From an uncultured Planctomycetaceae bacterium (GTDB lineage Bacteria; Planctomycetota; Planctomycetia; Planctomycetales; Planctomycetaceae), in assembly GCA_903861195.1 (NCBI GenBank), contig CAIOTJ010000605.1, positions 1 through 48,131 of the forward strand: a stretch of 48,131 nucleotides of DNA, read 5' to 3'. Below, piece by piece: positions 1-9,825 of this stretch (position 1 is its first letter; every line of letters begins with the position of its first letter). The notes under the pieces are model-generated. The model saw only the letters and a program-made list of their open reading frames with translations, did not search any database and was not told where the DNA came from. A program made the position numbers and the translations under genes.

Positions 1-225
1 CGGAGTGAAGCCAAAATCATGCTGGACTGGGGAATCGAACGCCCGCACTTCATGTCTCCGCAACCGCAGCCGGGCCCTCTGGACCTTCCCCTCGGATCCC
101 GGCTGTTGGGGGCCAAAGTATTTGATTTCGAGCAACTCGGTCTGCGGAATCACCTCGGCGTAGTACCGGACCGCTTCTTCGGCCTGTCCCGAGAACATCA
201 GCATGGTGAATACATTTTGAGGCAT
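1..225 (-). CDS. VOC/PhnB-like family protein (3' end cut off by window)
   Basis: The first 75 residues of a protein running off the left edge are visible. The start MPQNVFTMLMFSGQAEEAV, followed by RYYAEVIPQTE, matches the opening beta-strand and helix of the PhnB-like branch of the vicinal oxygen chelate (glyoxalase/dioxygenase) fold. In that branch a secretion-like name ('3-demethylubiquinone methyltransferase-like') is often attached without known activity. The later segment with AFDSP, HDFGFTP fits the family's conserved Asp and the Phe-x-Phe-Thr-Pro stretch. The ATG at 223-225 is the only good start. It lies 66 bases beyond the stop of the rodA-like gene and reads the same way, so it may be its downstream partner. 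Substrate unknown. Confidence 0.72.
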   Translation of the reverse strand, partial: MPQNVFTMLMFSGQAEEAVRYYAEVIPQTELLEIKYFGPQQPGSEGKVQRARLRLRRHEVRAFDSPVQHDFGFTP

Positions 226-291
226 GGGGCTCGCTCAGGGAGGAGATTGGGACGACCGTGGTACGGAGCGCGGCGGATCTCCCCAAGCCAG

Positions 292-1455
292 TCACGGCAG
301 CTGGACCCGGGCCGTCGCGAATCGAAACGGTTCCATGTCGAACATGTCGCGCGGTTGCCGCGAGACATTGACCAACAGCCCCAGGGCAAACCCCGTGAAC
401 AGCAGGCTCGACCCTCCATAACTCATGAGGGGAAGGGTGATCCCGGTCACCGGGAGCAAGCCGACGGTCATTCCGGTGTTGATGATGGTCTGGGCGGCCA
501 ACAGAGCGACCACCCCGACCGCGACCAGCCGAGCGAAACCATCCCGTGCGCCGGCTGCGATCCAGAGCCCTCGCAGGAACAACAGCGAGTAGAGCGTCAG
601 AACCCCCAGTGTTCCTGGCAGTCCCAGACGCTCTCCCACCATGCAGATCACAAAGTCGGTCCGACACGCGGGAAGGTAATACGCTGCCGGATCCTCGACG
701 CGAGTTCCCTCGACCTGACTGCCCCAGGCACCGCCCAGGGCCAACACCTGCTTCGATTGGTGCAGGTGAAAGCCATCGGCCTTGCCCACCGTTGGTGCCC
801 GACCATCGCGCTGTTGGAACACGGCTGTGATTCGGGACCGTTGCTCGGCCGAGATCGCCTGCCAGAACAGCGGCATGATGGACACCCCCAGGACCGCCAC
901 CAGACCCAGATGCCAGAGCCGCGCCCCCGCCGCCACCAGCATCGCGAACAGCACTGGCAGGAACAGCAATGACGTCCCCAAGTCGGGTTCTTTCAGAATC
1001 AGCCCCAGAGGGAGCAGCGTGATGCCAAACGGCACCACCAGCCCCCCCAACCTCCGGTGACTCTCCCGGCTTTCGAGATACCGGGCCAACGTGACGATGA
1101 AGGCAATTTTCGCGAGTTCCGACGGCTGGAAGTACAGCACCCCCAGCGGAATCCAACGGCGTGAACCCCAGCGGGCCGGAAAAAAGTAGACCAGGACCAG
1201 CAGCATGATGCCCACGCCAAAGGCGGGCCAGGCACCACGCCGCAGCCAGTCGAGCGGGGTCCGCGAGCCGACGCACATCGCACACCCCGCCAGGACCAGC
1301 CAGACCCCCTGCCTGCCATGGAACGAACCGGCCTGGGAGAGCTCATCTCCCCGTTCGATGCCGAGCCAGCCCAAAATGGCGATTGCGGCGGCCAACACCA
1401 CCAGCGAAATCGGCCATCTCCCGCCGGGGTGGGCCTGTCGCGTCGCAGCCTCCAT
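292..1455 (-). CDS. rodA: RodA/FtsW-family (SEDS) peptidoglycan glycosyltransferase
   Basis: A 387-residue polytopic membrane protein of the SEDS family, about the usual RodA length. Family members polymerise lipid II glycan strands for side-wall growth (RodA) or septation (FtsW). Visible signatures are WIPLGVLYFQPSELAKIAF (about residues 100-118), LKEPDLGTSLLFLP (about 153-166), a long periplasmic loop with YYLPACRTDFVICMVGERLG, and the C-terminal GMTVGLLPVTGITLPLMSYG motif (about 335-354), which is the RodA/FtsW hallmark. The SEDS catalytic Asp is expected in the large loop. RodA is preferred over FtsW because of the short N-terminus and the missing N-terminal extension, but no mre or PBP2 gene lies alongside. 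Planctomycetes use peptidoglycan without the classical FtsZ system, so the true role is open. A possible promoter is at 1613-1641. Confidence 0.88.
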   Translation of the reverse strand: MEAATRQAHPGGRWPISLVVLAAAIAILGWLGIERGDELSQAGSFHGRQGVWLVLAGCAMCVGSRTPLDWLRRGAWPAFGVGIMLLVLVYFFPARWGSRRWIPLGVLYFQPSELAKIAFIVTLARYLESRESHRRLGGLVVPFGITLLPLGLILKEPDLGTSLLFLPVLFAMLVAAGARLWHLGLVAVLGVSIMPLFWQAISAEQRSRITAVFQQRDGRAPTVGKADGFHLHQSKQVLALGGAWGSQVEGTRVEDPAAYYLPACRTDFVICMVGERLGLPGTLGVLTLYSLLFLRGLWIAAGARDGFARLVAVGVVALLAAQTIINTGMTVGLLPVTGITLPLMSYGGSSLLFTGFALGLLVNVSRQPRDMFDMEPFRFATARVQLP

Positions 1456-1612
1456 GCGTCTCGATCTCCACGTCTCGACCGGGGCCCAAGGGGCCCCATG
1501 GCGGGGATCCCACGATGGTCAACGCCCCGGGACATCGCGCGGCTCAATTCCTCACCGAGCCCCTTCACCGTCCGGTGGATCCTAGCCCGCGGCCTGCTTT
1601 CCCCCTAGAGCG

Positions 1613-1641
1613 AATCAACGCGGGAAAAAAGGGACTTGCAA
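1613..1641 (-). promoter_or_regulatory. candidate sigma70-like promoter for the rodA-like gene
   Basis: On the minus strand TTGCAA (1641-1636) and TTGATT (1618-1613) are separated by 17 bases. This lies in the 288-base gap between the ABC ATPase gene and the rodA-like gene, about 160 bases before the start codon. Each hexamer matches the consensus at only four positions, and planctomycete promoters are poorly known, so this is only a suggestion. The gap shows nothing else. Confidence 0.25.
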
Positions 1642-1743
1642 CAGCGAACCCGCGGAATGGAACCCACGATCCTGAAACACCCCCAATCTCCCAGGATTCG
1701 CCAGATTACTCAGGCCTCCAAGGCGAGGGGACCGACGGTCAAT

Positions 1744-2796
1744 TCAGCTTGTGGCCGCCACGCGCGGCCCTGCGGCGACGGTTTCCGTTTCGTGGGGGAA
1801 GTGACAGCGCACGACGTGCCGGGGGTTCGACTCCAGGGGAACCAATTCGGGCACTTGGTTACGACAGCTCTCGGGACGTCCCAATTGCTGGTACAACGGG
1901 CAACGGGGATGGAAGGGACAGCCCGGGGGAAGATTGATGGGGGATGGGACGGCATCATCGCCGGCCGTGTTGGCCGCCGCCTGGATTCGCCGCCCGCGTT
2001 GCCGGGGGTCGGGAATGGGAATGGCCGCCAACAGCAACCGGGTGTAGGGATGCCGGGGTTGGTCGTACAGCGCCTCGGTGGGGGCCTGTTCGACGATGCG
2101 TCCGAGGTACATGACCGCCACGGCGGTGGAGATGTGTCGCACCACACCCAAGTCGTGGCTGATCATGAGGTAGCTCAGCCCTCGTTCGCGTTGCAGATCT
2201 TGCAACAGATTCACAATTTGGGCCCGAATGCTCACGTCGAGAGCACTGGTGGGCTCGTCGCACACGATGAATGAGGGTTCGAGCGCCAGCGCGCGGGCAA
2301 TGCCGATGCGTTGTCTCTGGCCGCCCGAAAACTCGTGTGGATACCGTCCCGCGGCCTCGGGGCGCAGGCCGACCTGTTTCAGCAGGGTGGCGATCCGATC
2401 CTGGCGTTCCGAGCCCCTGGCGAGACGGTGCACACCCAGGGGTTCTCCCACGATCTGCTCGATGGTCATGCGGGGATTCAACGAGCCGTAAGGATCCTGG
2501 AAGATGAGCTGCATGCGTCGCCGGGCCTGACGCAAAGCTCGACCCGACAACGCCAGCAGGTCTTGCCCGCCGAACACGACCTGGCCCCCCGTCGCGGGAG
2601 TCAGCCGCAGCAGGGTCCGGCCCACGGTTGTCTTGCCGCAGCCGCTTTCGCCCACGAGCCCGAGGGTCTCGCCAAGGGCCAGGTCGAAGCTGACGCCATC
2701 CACGGCGCGCACCCATTCCTGGACCCGACCAAGCAGGCCCGCCCGAATGGGGAAATGCTTCTTCAGGTCAACGACCGACAGCAGGGGCGCAGACAT
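1744..2796 (-). CDS. oligopeptide/dipeptide ABC transporter ATP-binding protein (OppF/DppF type)
   Basis: A 350-residue ABC ATPase of the peptide/nickel class that drives a binding-protein-dependent importer. Walker [10 protein letters not shown] is near residue 47, the Q-loop is in [13 protein letters not shown], the signature is [17 protein letters not shown], Walker B is [12 protein letters not shown], and the H-loop is [12 protein letters not shown]. The C-terminal oligo_HPY domain, with [10 protein letters not shown] cysteines typical of OppD/F and DppD/F, is present. The ATG at 2796 is preferred to an upstream one because [13 protein letters not shown] is the normal N-terminus. The start overlaps the end of the preceding ATPase gene by 29 bases, so the two are co-translated. 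No permease or binding protein lies next to the pair. Confidence 0.9.
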   Translation of the reverse strand: MSAPLLSVVDLKKHFPIRAGLLGRVQEWVRAVDGVSFDLALGETLGLVGESGCGKTTVGRTLLRLTPATGGQVVFGGQDLLALSGRALRQARRRMQLIFQDPYGSLNPRMTIEQIVGEPLGVHRLARGSERQDRIATLLKQVGLRPEAAGRYPHEFSGGQRQRIGIARALALEPSFIVCDEPTSALDVSIRAQIVNLLQDLQRERGLSYLMISHDLGVVRHISTAVAVMYLGRIVEQAPTEALYDQPRHPYTRLLLAAIPIPDPRQRGRRIQAAANTAGDDAVPSPINLPPGCPFHPRCPLYQQLGRPESCRNQVPELVPLESNPRHVVRCHFPHETETVAAGPRVAATS

Positions 2797-3763
2797 GCAG
2801 CTCCTCGTGTTTCCAGCAGGCCACGGCATGCGCGGCGTTGAGCACGGTCAGCTCGGGAGACCTCAGGCATTCGGGTCCCGCGTGAGGGCATCGCTCCCGA
2901 AACCGGCATCCCTCGGGGAAGTGCGTGGCCGCCGGGACCGAACCCTCGATCGCCTGCAGCCGCGTTTCTTTCCGATCGACCCGGGGCAGGCTGGCGAACA
3001 GCCCCCGCGTATAGGGGTGCCGGGGATTGGCGAACAGTTCGTTCACGCTGGCCCGCTCGATCACTTGTCCGGCATACATCACGACGACATGGTCGGCCAA
3101 TTCGGCGACAACCCCCAGGTCGTGGGTGATCAGGAGGATGGCCATGCCGCGCTCGGCCTGCATCTGGCGCAGCAGGTCGAGAATGCGGGCCTGGATGGTG
3201 ACGTCGACGGCGGTGGTGGGTTCGTCGGCAATCAGCAGCTGAGGGTTACACGACAGAGCCATGGCGATCATGACCCGTTGTTTCATCCCCCCCGAGAGCT
3301 CGTGCGGGTACTGGTCGATCCGCCGCTCGGGATCGTTCACCCGCACCGCCTTCAGCGAGTCGAGCACCGCCTGCCGCAGGGCCGACTTGGGGATCTTGCG
3401 ATGCAGAGAAATCGCCTCGGCGATCTGGTCGCCAATGGTAAAGACCGGGTTGAGGCTGGTCCCGGGCTCCTGGAAGATCATGCCGATCCGTCCACCGCGG
3501 ATTTGCCGCAATTCATCGCGCGACAGTTTCAGGAGGTCGGTGCCATCAAACCGGATCGCACCCGAGACGAATTCACCGGGCGGGCGGGGAATCAGCTGCA
3601 GAATGCTGAGGGCGGTGACGGTCTTACCGCAACCGCTTTCCCCGACGACGGCGAGAGTTTGCCCAGCCTCGATGGAAAAGCTGACGCCATCGACCGCCTT
3701 GGCCGGTCCGGCCGCCGTGTGGAACCACGTCCGCAGGTTGTCGACTTCCAGGATCGGAGGCAT
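2768..3763 (-). CDS. oligopeptide/dipeptide ABC transporter ATP-binding protein (OppD/DppD type)
   Basis: A 331-residue ABC ATPase, partner of the next gene; the two would form the heterodimeric motor of a peptide- or nickel-type importer. Visible parts are Walker [13 protein letters not shown] (about 41-52), [20 protein letters not shown] after the Q-loop, signature [17 protein letters not shown], Walker [14 protein letters not shown]-loop [16 protein letters not shown] and the C-terminal oligo_HPY segment with [12 protein letters not shown] and the [15 protein letters not shown] cysteine cluster. The start [14 protein letters not shown] at 3763 is the family norm; an upstream ATG in frame would add a non-conserved arginine/proline-rich tail. 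It is first in its two-gene unit, and the gene upstream is divergent, so permeases must be encoded elsewhere. Confidence 0.9.
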   Translation of the reverse strand: MPPILEVDNLRTWFHTAAGPAKAVDGVSFSIEAGQTLAVVGESGCGKTVTALSILQLIPRPPGEFVSGAIRFDGTDLLKLSRDELRQIRGGRIGMIFQEPGTSLNPVFTIGDQIAEAISLHRKIPKSALRQAVLDSLKAVRVNDPERRIDQYPHELSGGMKQRVMIAMALSCNPQLLIADEPTTAVDVTIQARILDLLRQMQAERGMAILLITHDLGVVAELADHVVVMYAGQVIERASVNELFANPRHPYTRGLFASLPRVDRKETRLQAIEGSVPAATHFPEGCRFRERCPHAGPECLRSPELTVLNAAHAVACWKHEELHVCAPAVGR

Positions 3764-3901
3764 ATGTGGTGGAGGAGGTCGGGAGGGCCCCGCCCGGTCC
3801 CCGGGCCATTCCGGAAACCGCTGCAGACTGACTGTTGCGGAGCATAACAGGCCCCCACCCAACCGGGCCACCGCAAACCGTCACAGAAGAGGGGCTGTTT
3901 G

Positions 3902-3931
3902 TTGACACTTTGCCCAGCCCCGGCGGACAAT
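3902..3931 (+). promoter_or_regulatory. possible promoter just upstream of the 3939 gene
   Basis: TTGACA (3902-3907) is followed after 18 bases by GACAAT (3926-3931). The -35 match is perfect and the -10 is moderate. The start codon at 3939 would then lie at or next to the expected transcription start, implying a leaderless transcript or a later start codon. This may be chance. Confidence 0.25.
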
Positions 3932-3938
3932 TGCCGGC

Positions 3939-4661
3939 ATGCCTGCTTCTTCAGACTCTGCGCCGGACCGTCCCGACCGCCGCCCCGATCGTCCCCGCCG
4001 TCCGGCCGGCAAGTCGGGGGGCCAAGCTGCCTCAGGGCAACCTCATTCTTCCTCGGGAAAACCACCCCGCCGATCGCCGGGTCCGCGACCCAAGCGGCCC
4101 GCTTCACGGGGACTGCTCCGCCTCAAGCGTCTCGATGCCAATCGGTTTGCCTTGCAAGCCCCGGTCTGCGCGCTCGAACGGGCCGAGGATCTGGAGGAGG
4201 TCCACGAGATGATTGCCGAGGACGAACTCGAAATCGCCCGGGATGAGCTGCTTTATCTCGTGGCCGACTGTCGGGCGTTTCTGGCGGCCCACAACCTGCT
4301 GGGGGAACTGGCCCTGCGGGAGGAGGATGTTTCCCTGGCGCGCGGCCACTATGGATTCGCCTACGAGGTCGGGCTCGACAGTCTGCCTCCCGGATTCCGG
4401 GGAATTCTGCCGACGCAGCGCGACTACAACGGCGAGTTTTTCCTGGCGGGTCGGGGGCTGGCCCGCTGCCTGATCGCCCGCGGACAGCGGTCCGAAGGGA
4501 GGTCCGTCCTGCAGAATCTGCAGAAACTCGATCCCCGCAACACCGACGTCCGCGATTTGCTGGCCGAATTGGACGAACAGGAACGGTCGGGCCTGGTCTC
4601 TCCCGAGTTGCCGATCCTCGACGACCTGTCCGCAGACGAAGATGAAGATGATGACGACTGA
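3939..4661 (+). CDS. conserved-looking TPR-like protein of unknown function
   Basis: Not recognised as a named family. The 240-residue product has a basic, Pro/Arg/Ser-rich and probably disordered N-terminus (residues 1-60). A helical core (about 65-215) follows, with repeat-like segments such as ELEIARDELLYLVADCRAF, HNLLGELALREEDVSLARGH and GRGLARCLIARGQRSEGRSV. Their spacing of small and aromatic residues resembles tetratricopeptide helices. It ends in a very acidic tail, DEDEDDDD. There is no signal peptide, so it is probably cytosolic. Its last 20 bases overlap the start of rlmN (ATG 4642) in another frame, suggesting translational coupling. A scaffold or accessory role in translation or RNA modification would be guesswork. 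Confidence 0.65.
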   Translation: MPASSDSAPDRPDRRPDRPRRPAGKSGGQAASGQPHSSSGKPPRRSPGPRPKRPASRGLLRLKRLDANRFALQAPVCALERAEDLEEVHEMIAEDELEIARDELLYLVADCRAFLAAHNLLGELALREEDVSLARGHYGFAYEVGLDSLPPGFRGILPTQRDYNGEFFLAGRGLARCLIARGQRSEGRSVLQNLQKLDPRNTDVRDLLAELDEQERSGLVSPELPILDDLSADEDEDDDD

Positions 4662-5763
4662 CGCGAATTCCAAGTTGCTTCCGCTGACCGATGCCGTGAC
4701 CAGTTCGCCGGCACCACTCGACGGGAAACGCCTGCTCAATGACCTGACCCGCAAGGAACTCGAAGTCTGGTGCGTGGCGCAGGGAGCCCAGAAGTTCCGG
4801 GCCGACCAGATTCGCCGCTGGATCTACGGCAAGCGGGTCAACGACTTCGAAGCGATGACCGACGTTCCCGCCCCTCTGCGGCGGCAGTTGGCCGAGCAGT
4901 TTGTGATTTTCTCTTCGCGGATTGTGCGGCGGCAGACGTCGCAGATCGACGGCACCGAGAAACTGCTGCTGCGGCTGCATGACGGCGAGCATGTCGAGTG
5001 CGTGCTGATGAAAGAGGACGACCGCCGCACGATCTGCCTGAGCACCCAGGTGGGATGTGGCATGGGGTGTGTCTTCTGCGCCAGTGGTCTGCAGGGGTTC
5101 ACCCGAAATCTGTCGACGGGAGAAATTCTTGAGCAGGTACTGCACCTCGACCGGCTGCTTCCGCCGCTGGAGCGAATCACCAACGTGGTGGTGATGGGAA
5201 TGGGGGAACCGTTGGCGAACCTGCCCAACCTGCTGCGGGCGCTGGAATCGCTCGAAGAGAAGGGAGGGTTGGGGATGTCGACCCGCCGGATCACCATCTC
5301 GACCGTGGGATTGCCCGAGAAAATCCGCGACCTGGCGAAGGTTGACAAGTCGTACAACCTCGCCGTGTCGCTGCACGCCCCCAACGAAGAGTTGCGTTCG
5401 GAACTGGTGCCGATGAACGCCAAAGTGGGGCTCGAGCGGGTGCTGCAGGCAGCCGATGAGTATTTTGAACTCACCGGCCGCCGGGTGACCTACGAGTACT
5501 GCGTGCTGCGCGACCGGAATGACTCGGCTGCCGAGGCGCGACAACTGGCCGCGCTGCTGCGGGGCCGGAACGCCCATGTGAATCTCATTCCGATGAACGC
5601 CGTCAGCGGGCTTCCCTACACCGACCCGTTCGCCGAACGCGTGCGGGAATTCACCCAAATTCTCGAGCAGGGGGGCGTCACCACCACCGTCCGCAAGCGC
5701 AAGGGGGCCGATATCGACGCCGCCTGCGGTCAATTGCGACTGCGCGCGGAAGCCGAGGCCTGA
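4642..5763 (+). CDS. rlmN: 23S rRNA (adenine2503-C2)/tRNA methyltransferase RlmN
   Basis: A 373-residue radical-SAM enzyme that methylates C2 of A2503 in 23S rRNA (and A37 in some tRNAs) by a ping-pong mechanism. The [4Fe-4S] cluster motif CGMGCVFC supplies Cys139, Cys143 and Cys146. The catalytic cysteine pair is also visible: Cys132 in RRTICLSTQVG, seven residues before the cluster, and Cys362 in ADIDAACGQL near the C-terminus, corresponding to E. coli Cys118 and Cys355. The SAM-binding GMGEPLAN is at about residues 186-193. The length is typical of RlmN. Several ATGs stand together at 4642, 4648 and 4651, so the exact start is uncertain by a few codons. It overlaps the upstream TPR-like gene. 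Confidence 0.95.
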   Translation: MKMMTTDANSKLLPLTDAVTSSPAPLDGKRLLNDLTRKELEVWCVAQGAQKFRADQIRRWIYGKRVNDFEAMTDVPAPLRRQLAEQFVIFSSRIVRRQTSQIDGTEKLLLRLHDGEHVECVLMKEDDRRTICLSTQVGCGMGCVFCASGLQGFTRNLSTGEILEQVLHLDRLLPPLERITNVVVMGMGEPLANLPNLLRALESLEEKGGLGMSTRRITISTVGLPEKIRDLAKVDKSYNLAVSLHAPNEELRSELVPMNAKVGLERVLQAADEYFELTGRRVTYEYCVLRDRNDSAAEARQLAALLRGRNAHVNLIPMNAVSGLPYTDPFAERVREFTQILEQGGVTTTVRKRKGADIDAACGQLRLRAEAEA

Positions 5764-5853
5764 GCGGCTGGATCGGTTCCGAAGTCTGTCCCGGCCAGGC
5801 AGACTCCCGGGCGGGTCGAGCCCGAAAACGATCCTCCGAAGGTTGAGGAGTGG

Positions 5854-5882
5854 TTGCCCTCGTTCTCTGCACGGACCATAAT
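5854..5882 (+). promoter_or_regulatory. candidate promoter for the secreted hydrolase gene
   Basis: TTGCCC (5854-5859) and CATAAT (5877-5882) are 17 bases apart, in the 178-base gap after rlmN and about 60 bases before the hydrolase start codon at 5942. The -10 match is five of six. No other regulatory structure was seen in this gap. Confidence 0.35.
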
Positions 5883-5941
5883 CCGCGCGATGGAGCTGTG
5901 GGTTTTCTGTTTCTCCCTTCCCCTTCGAGGATGTGTACCGC

Positions 5942-7988
5942 ATGTGCTGCCCGCTGAGTGCTTGGCGTTGCTGGCTTGGGTTCTGCCTGTTGGCTCTGGG
6001 AGGCATCATCTTCCCGGGGCAGGAGACGTGGGCGGATGGTCCGGGCGACAACAACCCCGCGACCGTCCGACGGGTCCCCAACCTGGGTGTGGAAGTTCCC
6101 ACCGAGGTCCGGTCCGGGCTCGAACAGGGGCTGGCCGAATTGTCGAAAGCGATTGACGGTCTCCGCGGCAATCCCTCCCCCCGGGTGAAGGAACTGCTGC
6201 CCGATGTCGAGATTTTCCACCGCGCGGTTTCCGATGCGCTGGAGTTCCGCGAGTTCTTCAACGAGAAGGAGTTTGGGCCCGCCCGCGAACTGCTGCAGCA
6301 GGGACTCGAACGGGCCAGACAACTGGCGGCCGGGCAGGCCCCCTGGACCGAGCAGAGGGGCCTGATCGTGCGAGGATATGTCTCCAAAATCGATGGCTCG
6401 GTACAACCCTACGGGCTGATTGTTCCCGAATCGTATCAACCGCAGGGAAGCCACCGGCACCGGCTTGATCTCTGGTTTCATGGCCGGGGAGAAACCCTGA
6501 GTGAGGTCAACTTCCTGGTGAGCCGACAGAAAGACCGGGGGGTCTTCGCCCCGGCCGATGCGTTCGTGCTGCACCCGTATGGCCGGTACTGCAATGCCTT
6601 CAAGTTCGCGGGAGAAATCGACGTGCTGGAGGCTCTCGCGCATGTCGAGCAGCACTATCGTATCGATGCCGACCGCATTGCCTCGCGGGGTTTCTCGATG
6701 GGGGGGGGCGGCCTGCTGGCAGTTCGCCGTGCATTACCCCGACCGGTTCGTGGGGGCGACACCTGGCGCGGGCTTTTCCGAGACTCCCGAGTTCTTGAGG
6801 GTCTTTCAAAAAGAAACCCTCGATCCGAAGCCCTGGGAGAAGACCCTCTGGCACTGGTACGACTGCAACGACTGGGCGGTGAATCTCTGGCATTGTCCGA
6901 CCATTGCCTATTCGGGTGAAAACGACAGCCAGAAGCAGGCGGCGGACATCATGGAGAAGGCCTTGGCCGACCTGGGGATCGAGCTGGTGCACATCATCGG
7001 TCCGCAGACCGGGCATTCGTACCATCCAGTGGCCCGCGACGAGATCGAGCGGCGGTTCAATTCGATCGTGGCCCGGGGGCGCGACCGTAATCCCTCGGCG
7101 ATTCACTTCACCACCTACACCCTGCGATACAACCGGATGCACTGGGTGACGGTTGAGGGGCTCGACCAACACTGGGCGAAGGCCCACGTCGACGCCCAGT
7201 GGCAGGCCAACAACAGTGTCGATCTGCAGACCAGCAACATCAACGCGCTGTCGCTGTCGTTTGCTCCGGGGGAATGCCCGTTTGACATCAGTCAACCGGT
7301 GTCGATCCAGATCGATGGGAAAGATGTGAAGGCCCCACGCCCCCTGTCGGACCGCTCGTGGACCTGCCGGCTGGTGCGCGAGGCGGGGATTTGGAAAATT
7401 GGGGCAGTGCCGAACGGTCTGCGGAAGAAGCCTGGGCTGCAGGGGCCGATTGACGATGCCTTCATGGACGCGTTTGTCTTCGTGACGCCCACCGGTACAC
7501 CCCTCTCGGCCGAGGTCGACCGCTGGGCCCGCGGGGAACTCGACCGGGCGGTCGAGCACTGGCGTCGCCAGTTCCGGGGTCGGGCCCGTCTGGTGAAAGA
7601 CACCGAGCTCTCGGCCGAGGACATCGCGACCAAAAACCTGGTGCTCTGGGGCGACCCGGGCTCCAACCAGGTGTTGGCCCGGATCGCCGACCAGCTGCCG
7701 ATCCGCTGGTCGGCCACGGGAATTGCCGCCGGGGAGCGCCAATTCGCGGGAGCCAACCACGGGTTGATTCTCTGTGCGCCCAACCCGCTCAATCCCGAGC
7801 GGTATGTCGTGCTCAACAGCAGTTTCACCTACCGCGACTACGACTATCTCAACAACGCCCGGCAGGTGCCGCGGCTGCCCGATTGGGCGGTGATCGACAT
7901 CACCACCCCGCCTGGTTCGCAGTATCCGGGCAAGGTGTCGGCGGCTGATTTTTTCAATGAGCGGTGGCAGCTGCAGCCGACCCGCTGA
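5942..7988 (+). pseudogene. secreted alpha/beta hydrolase (peptidase/PHB-depolymerase-like), frameshifted in a G-run
   Basis: Two overlapping frames together encode one protein of about 680 residues. The first frame begins at ATG 5942 (GAGGA 11-16 bases upstream; a GTG at 5933 is an alternative). It has a signal peptide (hydrophobic GFCLLALGGIIFPG) and runs to the nucleophile elbow GFSMGG. At 6700-6708 there are nine Gs. With eight, the frame would continue as GAACWQFAVHYPDRF, the usual continuation of this family, and run uninterrupted to 7988. The expected catalytic triad pieces are Ser in GFSMGG and a His in TGHSYHP. The C-terminal half, with NINALSL and later RDYDYLNNARQ, is a conserved extension of planctomycete esterase-like proteins. 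Either a sequencing error or a true phase-variable or inactivating indel. Confidence 0.75.
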
Positions 7989-8017
7989 ATTCGAATCCCC
8001 TGGCGGCTGAAGTGTGC

Positions 8018-8055
8018 AGAGGCCCGGATTTCTTGCGAAATCCGGGCCTCTTTCG
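8018..8055 (+). terminator. strong rho-independent terminator
   Basis: A perfect 14-base inverted repeat, AGAGGCCCGGATTT (8018-8031) and its complement (8038-8051), encloses a 6-base loop and is followed by TTTCGTTCT. It lies between the end of the plus-strand hydrolase gene and the end of the minus-strand ettA gene. The stem begins with A/T pairs on both sides, so it may terminate both convergent units. Confidence 0.85.
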
Positions 8056-8151
8056 TTCTGACGTGCGTGGCTTGACAACCGCGATGAGGTGACGTGCTGC
8101 GGGAAATGGCAGGCCCGCCGTCGGGTTCACTGGCGGGCCATCGCCCCGGCT

Positions 8152-9825
8152 TCAGATCTTGACGGGCTTGTACCGCACCCGGTGGGGACGGTCGGCTTCG
8201 ATGCCCAGCCGTTCCCTGCGATTGGCCTCGTAAGACTGATAGTTCCCCTCGCACCAGTAGACCCGGCTGTCTCCCTCGAAAGCGAGAATGTGGGTGGCGA
8301 CGCGGTCGAGGAACCAGCGGTCGTGGCTGATAACGACCGCGCAACCGGCGAAGTTGAGCAAGGCTTCTTCGAGGGCCCGAAGTGTTTCGACATCGAGGTC
8401 GTTGGTCGGCTCGTCGAGCAGCAGCAGGTTGCCCCCCGAACGCAGCATCTTCGCGAGGTGCACGCGGTTCCGCTCTCCCCCCGAGAGTTCCCCCACCAGC
8501 TTCTGCTGGTCGGGCCCCTTGAAGTTGAACCGACCCACGTAGCTGCGCGAGTGAATCTTCACCTTGCCGATCTCGATGATGTCAAGCCCCCCCGAGATCT
8601 CCTGATAGATGGATTTCTTGGGGTCGAGCGCATCGCGCGATTGATCGACATACGAGGGGATGACGGTGTCTCCCACCCGCAGCGTGCCGTTGTCGGGTTT
8701 CTCCTGCCCCATGATCATGCGGAACAGGGTGGTTTTCCCGGCACCATTGGGTCCGATGACTCCCACGATGCCGCCGCGGGGCAGGTTGAAGGTCATGTTC
8801 TCAAACAGCAACCGGTCGCCGAACGCCTTCGAGACCCCTTCGGCTCGCACCACGAGGTCTCCCAGCGGGGCCCCTGAGGCGATCTGGATGTCGGGGGCGT
8901 CTTCGCGGGCGTCATACTCCTGCGACAGCATCTGCTCGTAACGCTCGAGGCGGGCCTTGTTCTTGGTGGCCCGTGCCTTGGGGTTCATCCGGACCCATTC
9001 CAGCTCTTTCTTAAGGGTCTTTTGCCGCTTCGATTCCTGCTTCTCTTCGATCGCCAGACGCGACTGCTTCTGCTCGAGCCACGAGCTGTAATTCCCCTCG
9101 TAGGGATATCCCTTCCCCCGGTCGAGCTCGAGAATCCAGCCTGCCACATTGTCGAGGAAGTACCGGTCGTGCGTCACCGCCACCACGGTCCCCTTGAATT
9201 CGTGCAGGTAGCGTTCCAGCCACGAAACCGAATCGGCGTCGAGGTGGTTCGTCGGCTCGTCCAACAAGAGCATGTCGGGGGACCGCAGCACCAGCTGGCA
9301 CATCGCGACGCGGCGTTTTTCACCCCCCGAGAGCATCCGGATCAGCGCGTCGCCCGGGGGCAACCGCATCGCGTCGCTGGCCATCTCCAGGGTGCGGTCG
9401 AGTTCCCAGAGGTTGTTGGCGTCGATCTGATCCTGGACCTTCGCCTGCTCGGCCAGTACCGCGTCCATCTCGTTGGGTGACAGGTCTTCACCCAGTTTCA
9501 TGTTCAGCTCGTTGTACCGGTCAAGAATCGCCTGTGAATGCGCGACCGCTTCCTGCACACACTGGTCGACTGTCCAGTCTGGGTTCAGCCGGGGTTCCTG
9601 CCGGAAGTAACCAATGTCGATTCCCTTGGCGGGCCGGGCGGTCCCCATGAAATTGGTGTCGTCCCCCGACATGATCCGCAGCAGGGTGCTCTTGCCGGCC
9701 CCGTTGGCTCCCAGCACGCCAATCTTGGCCCCGGGGTAGAACGACAGCCAGATATCCGAGAGCACTTCCTTCTGCTCATAGATCTTCGTCACCTGCTCCA
9801 TGGTGTAGATGTATTGTTGACTCAT
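8152..9825 (-). CDS. ettA: energy-dependent translational throttle protein EttA (ABC-F)
   Basis: A 557-residue soluble protein with two ABC domains and no membrane segments, almost the length of E. coli EttA (555). EttA binds the ribosomal E site and gates the first peptide-bond step according to ATP/ADP level. Domain 1 has Walker [10 protein letters not shown] (about 40-48), the EttA-type arm with [17 protein letters not shown], signature LSGGEKRRV and DEPTNHLD. A charged linker ([19 protein letters not shown]) follows. Domain 2 has [18 protein letters not shown] and DEPTNDLD. The start codon ATG at 9825 overlaps the ribokinase stop as ATGA, so translation is probably coupled. Confidence 0.95.
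   Translation of the reverse strand: MSQQYIYTMEQVTKIYEQKEVLSDIWLSFYPGAKIGVLGANGAGKSTLLRIMSGDDTNFMGTARPAKGIDIGYFRQEPRLNPDWTVDQCVQEAVAHSQAILDRYNELNMKLGEDLSPNEMDAVLAEQAKVQDQIDANNLWELDRTLEMASDAMRLPPGDALIRMLSGGEKRRVAMCQLVLRSPDMLLLDEPTNHLDADSVSWLERYLHEFKGTVVAVTHDRYFLDNVAGWILELDRGKGYPYEGNYSSWLEQKQSRLAIEEKQESKRQKTLKKELEWVRMNPKARATKNKARLERYEQMLSQEYDAREDAPDIQIASGAPLGDLVVRAEGVSKAFGDRLLFENMTFNLPRGGIVGVIGPNGAGKTTLFRMIMGQEKPDNGTLRVGDTVIPSYVDQSRDALDPKKSIYQEISGGLDIIEIGKVKIHSRSYVGRFNFKGPDQQKLVGELSGGERNRVHLAKMLRSGGNLLLLDEPTNDLDVETLRALEEALLNFAGCAVVISHDRWFLDRVATHILAFEGDSRVYWCEGNYQSYEANRRERLGIEADRPHRVRYKPVKI

Noticed and set aside
28-50. T-arm-like sequence GTTCGATTCCCC (minus strand)
   Set aside because: It lies inside the VOC coding sequence in frame and has no tRNA acceptor or anticodon arm around it.
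4123-6387. 754-codon open frame on the minus strand
   Set aside because: It runs antisense to rlmN and the hydrolase gene; its product is repetitive Arg/Gly/Pro with no motif. A shadow of high GC content.
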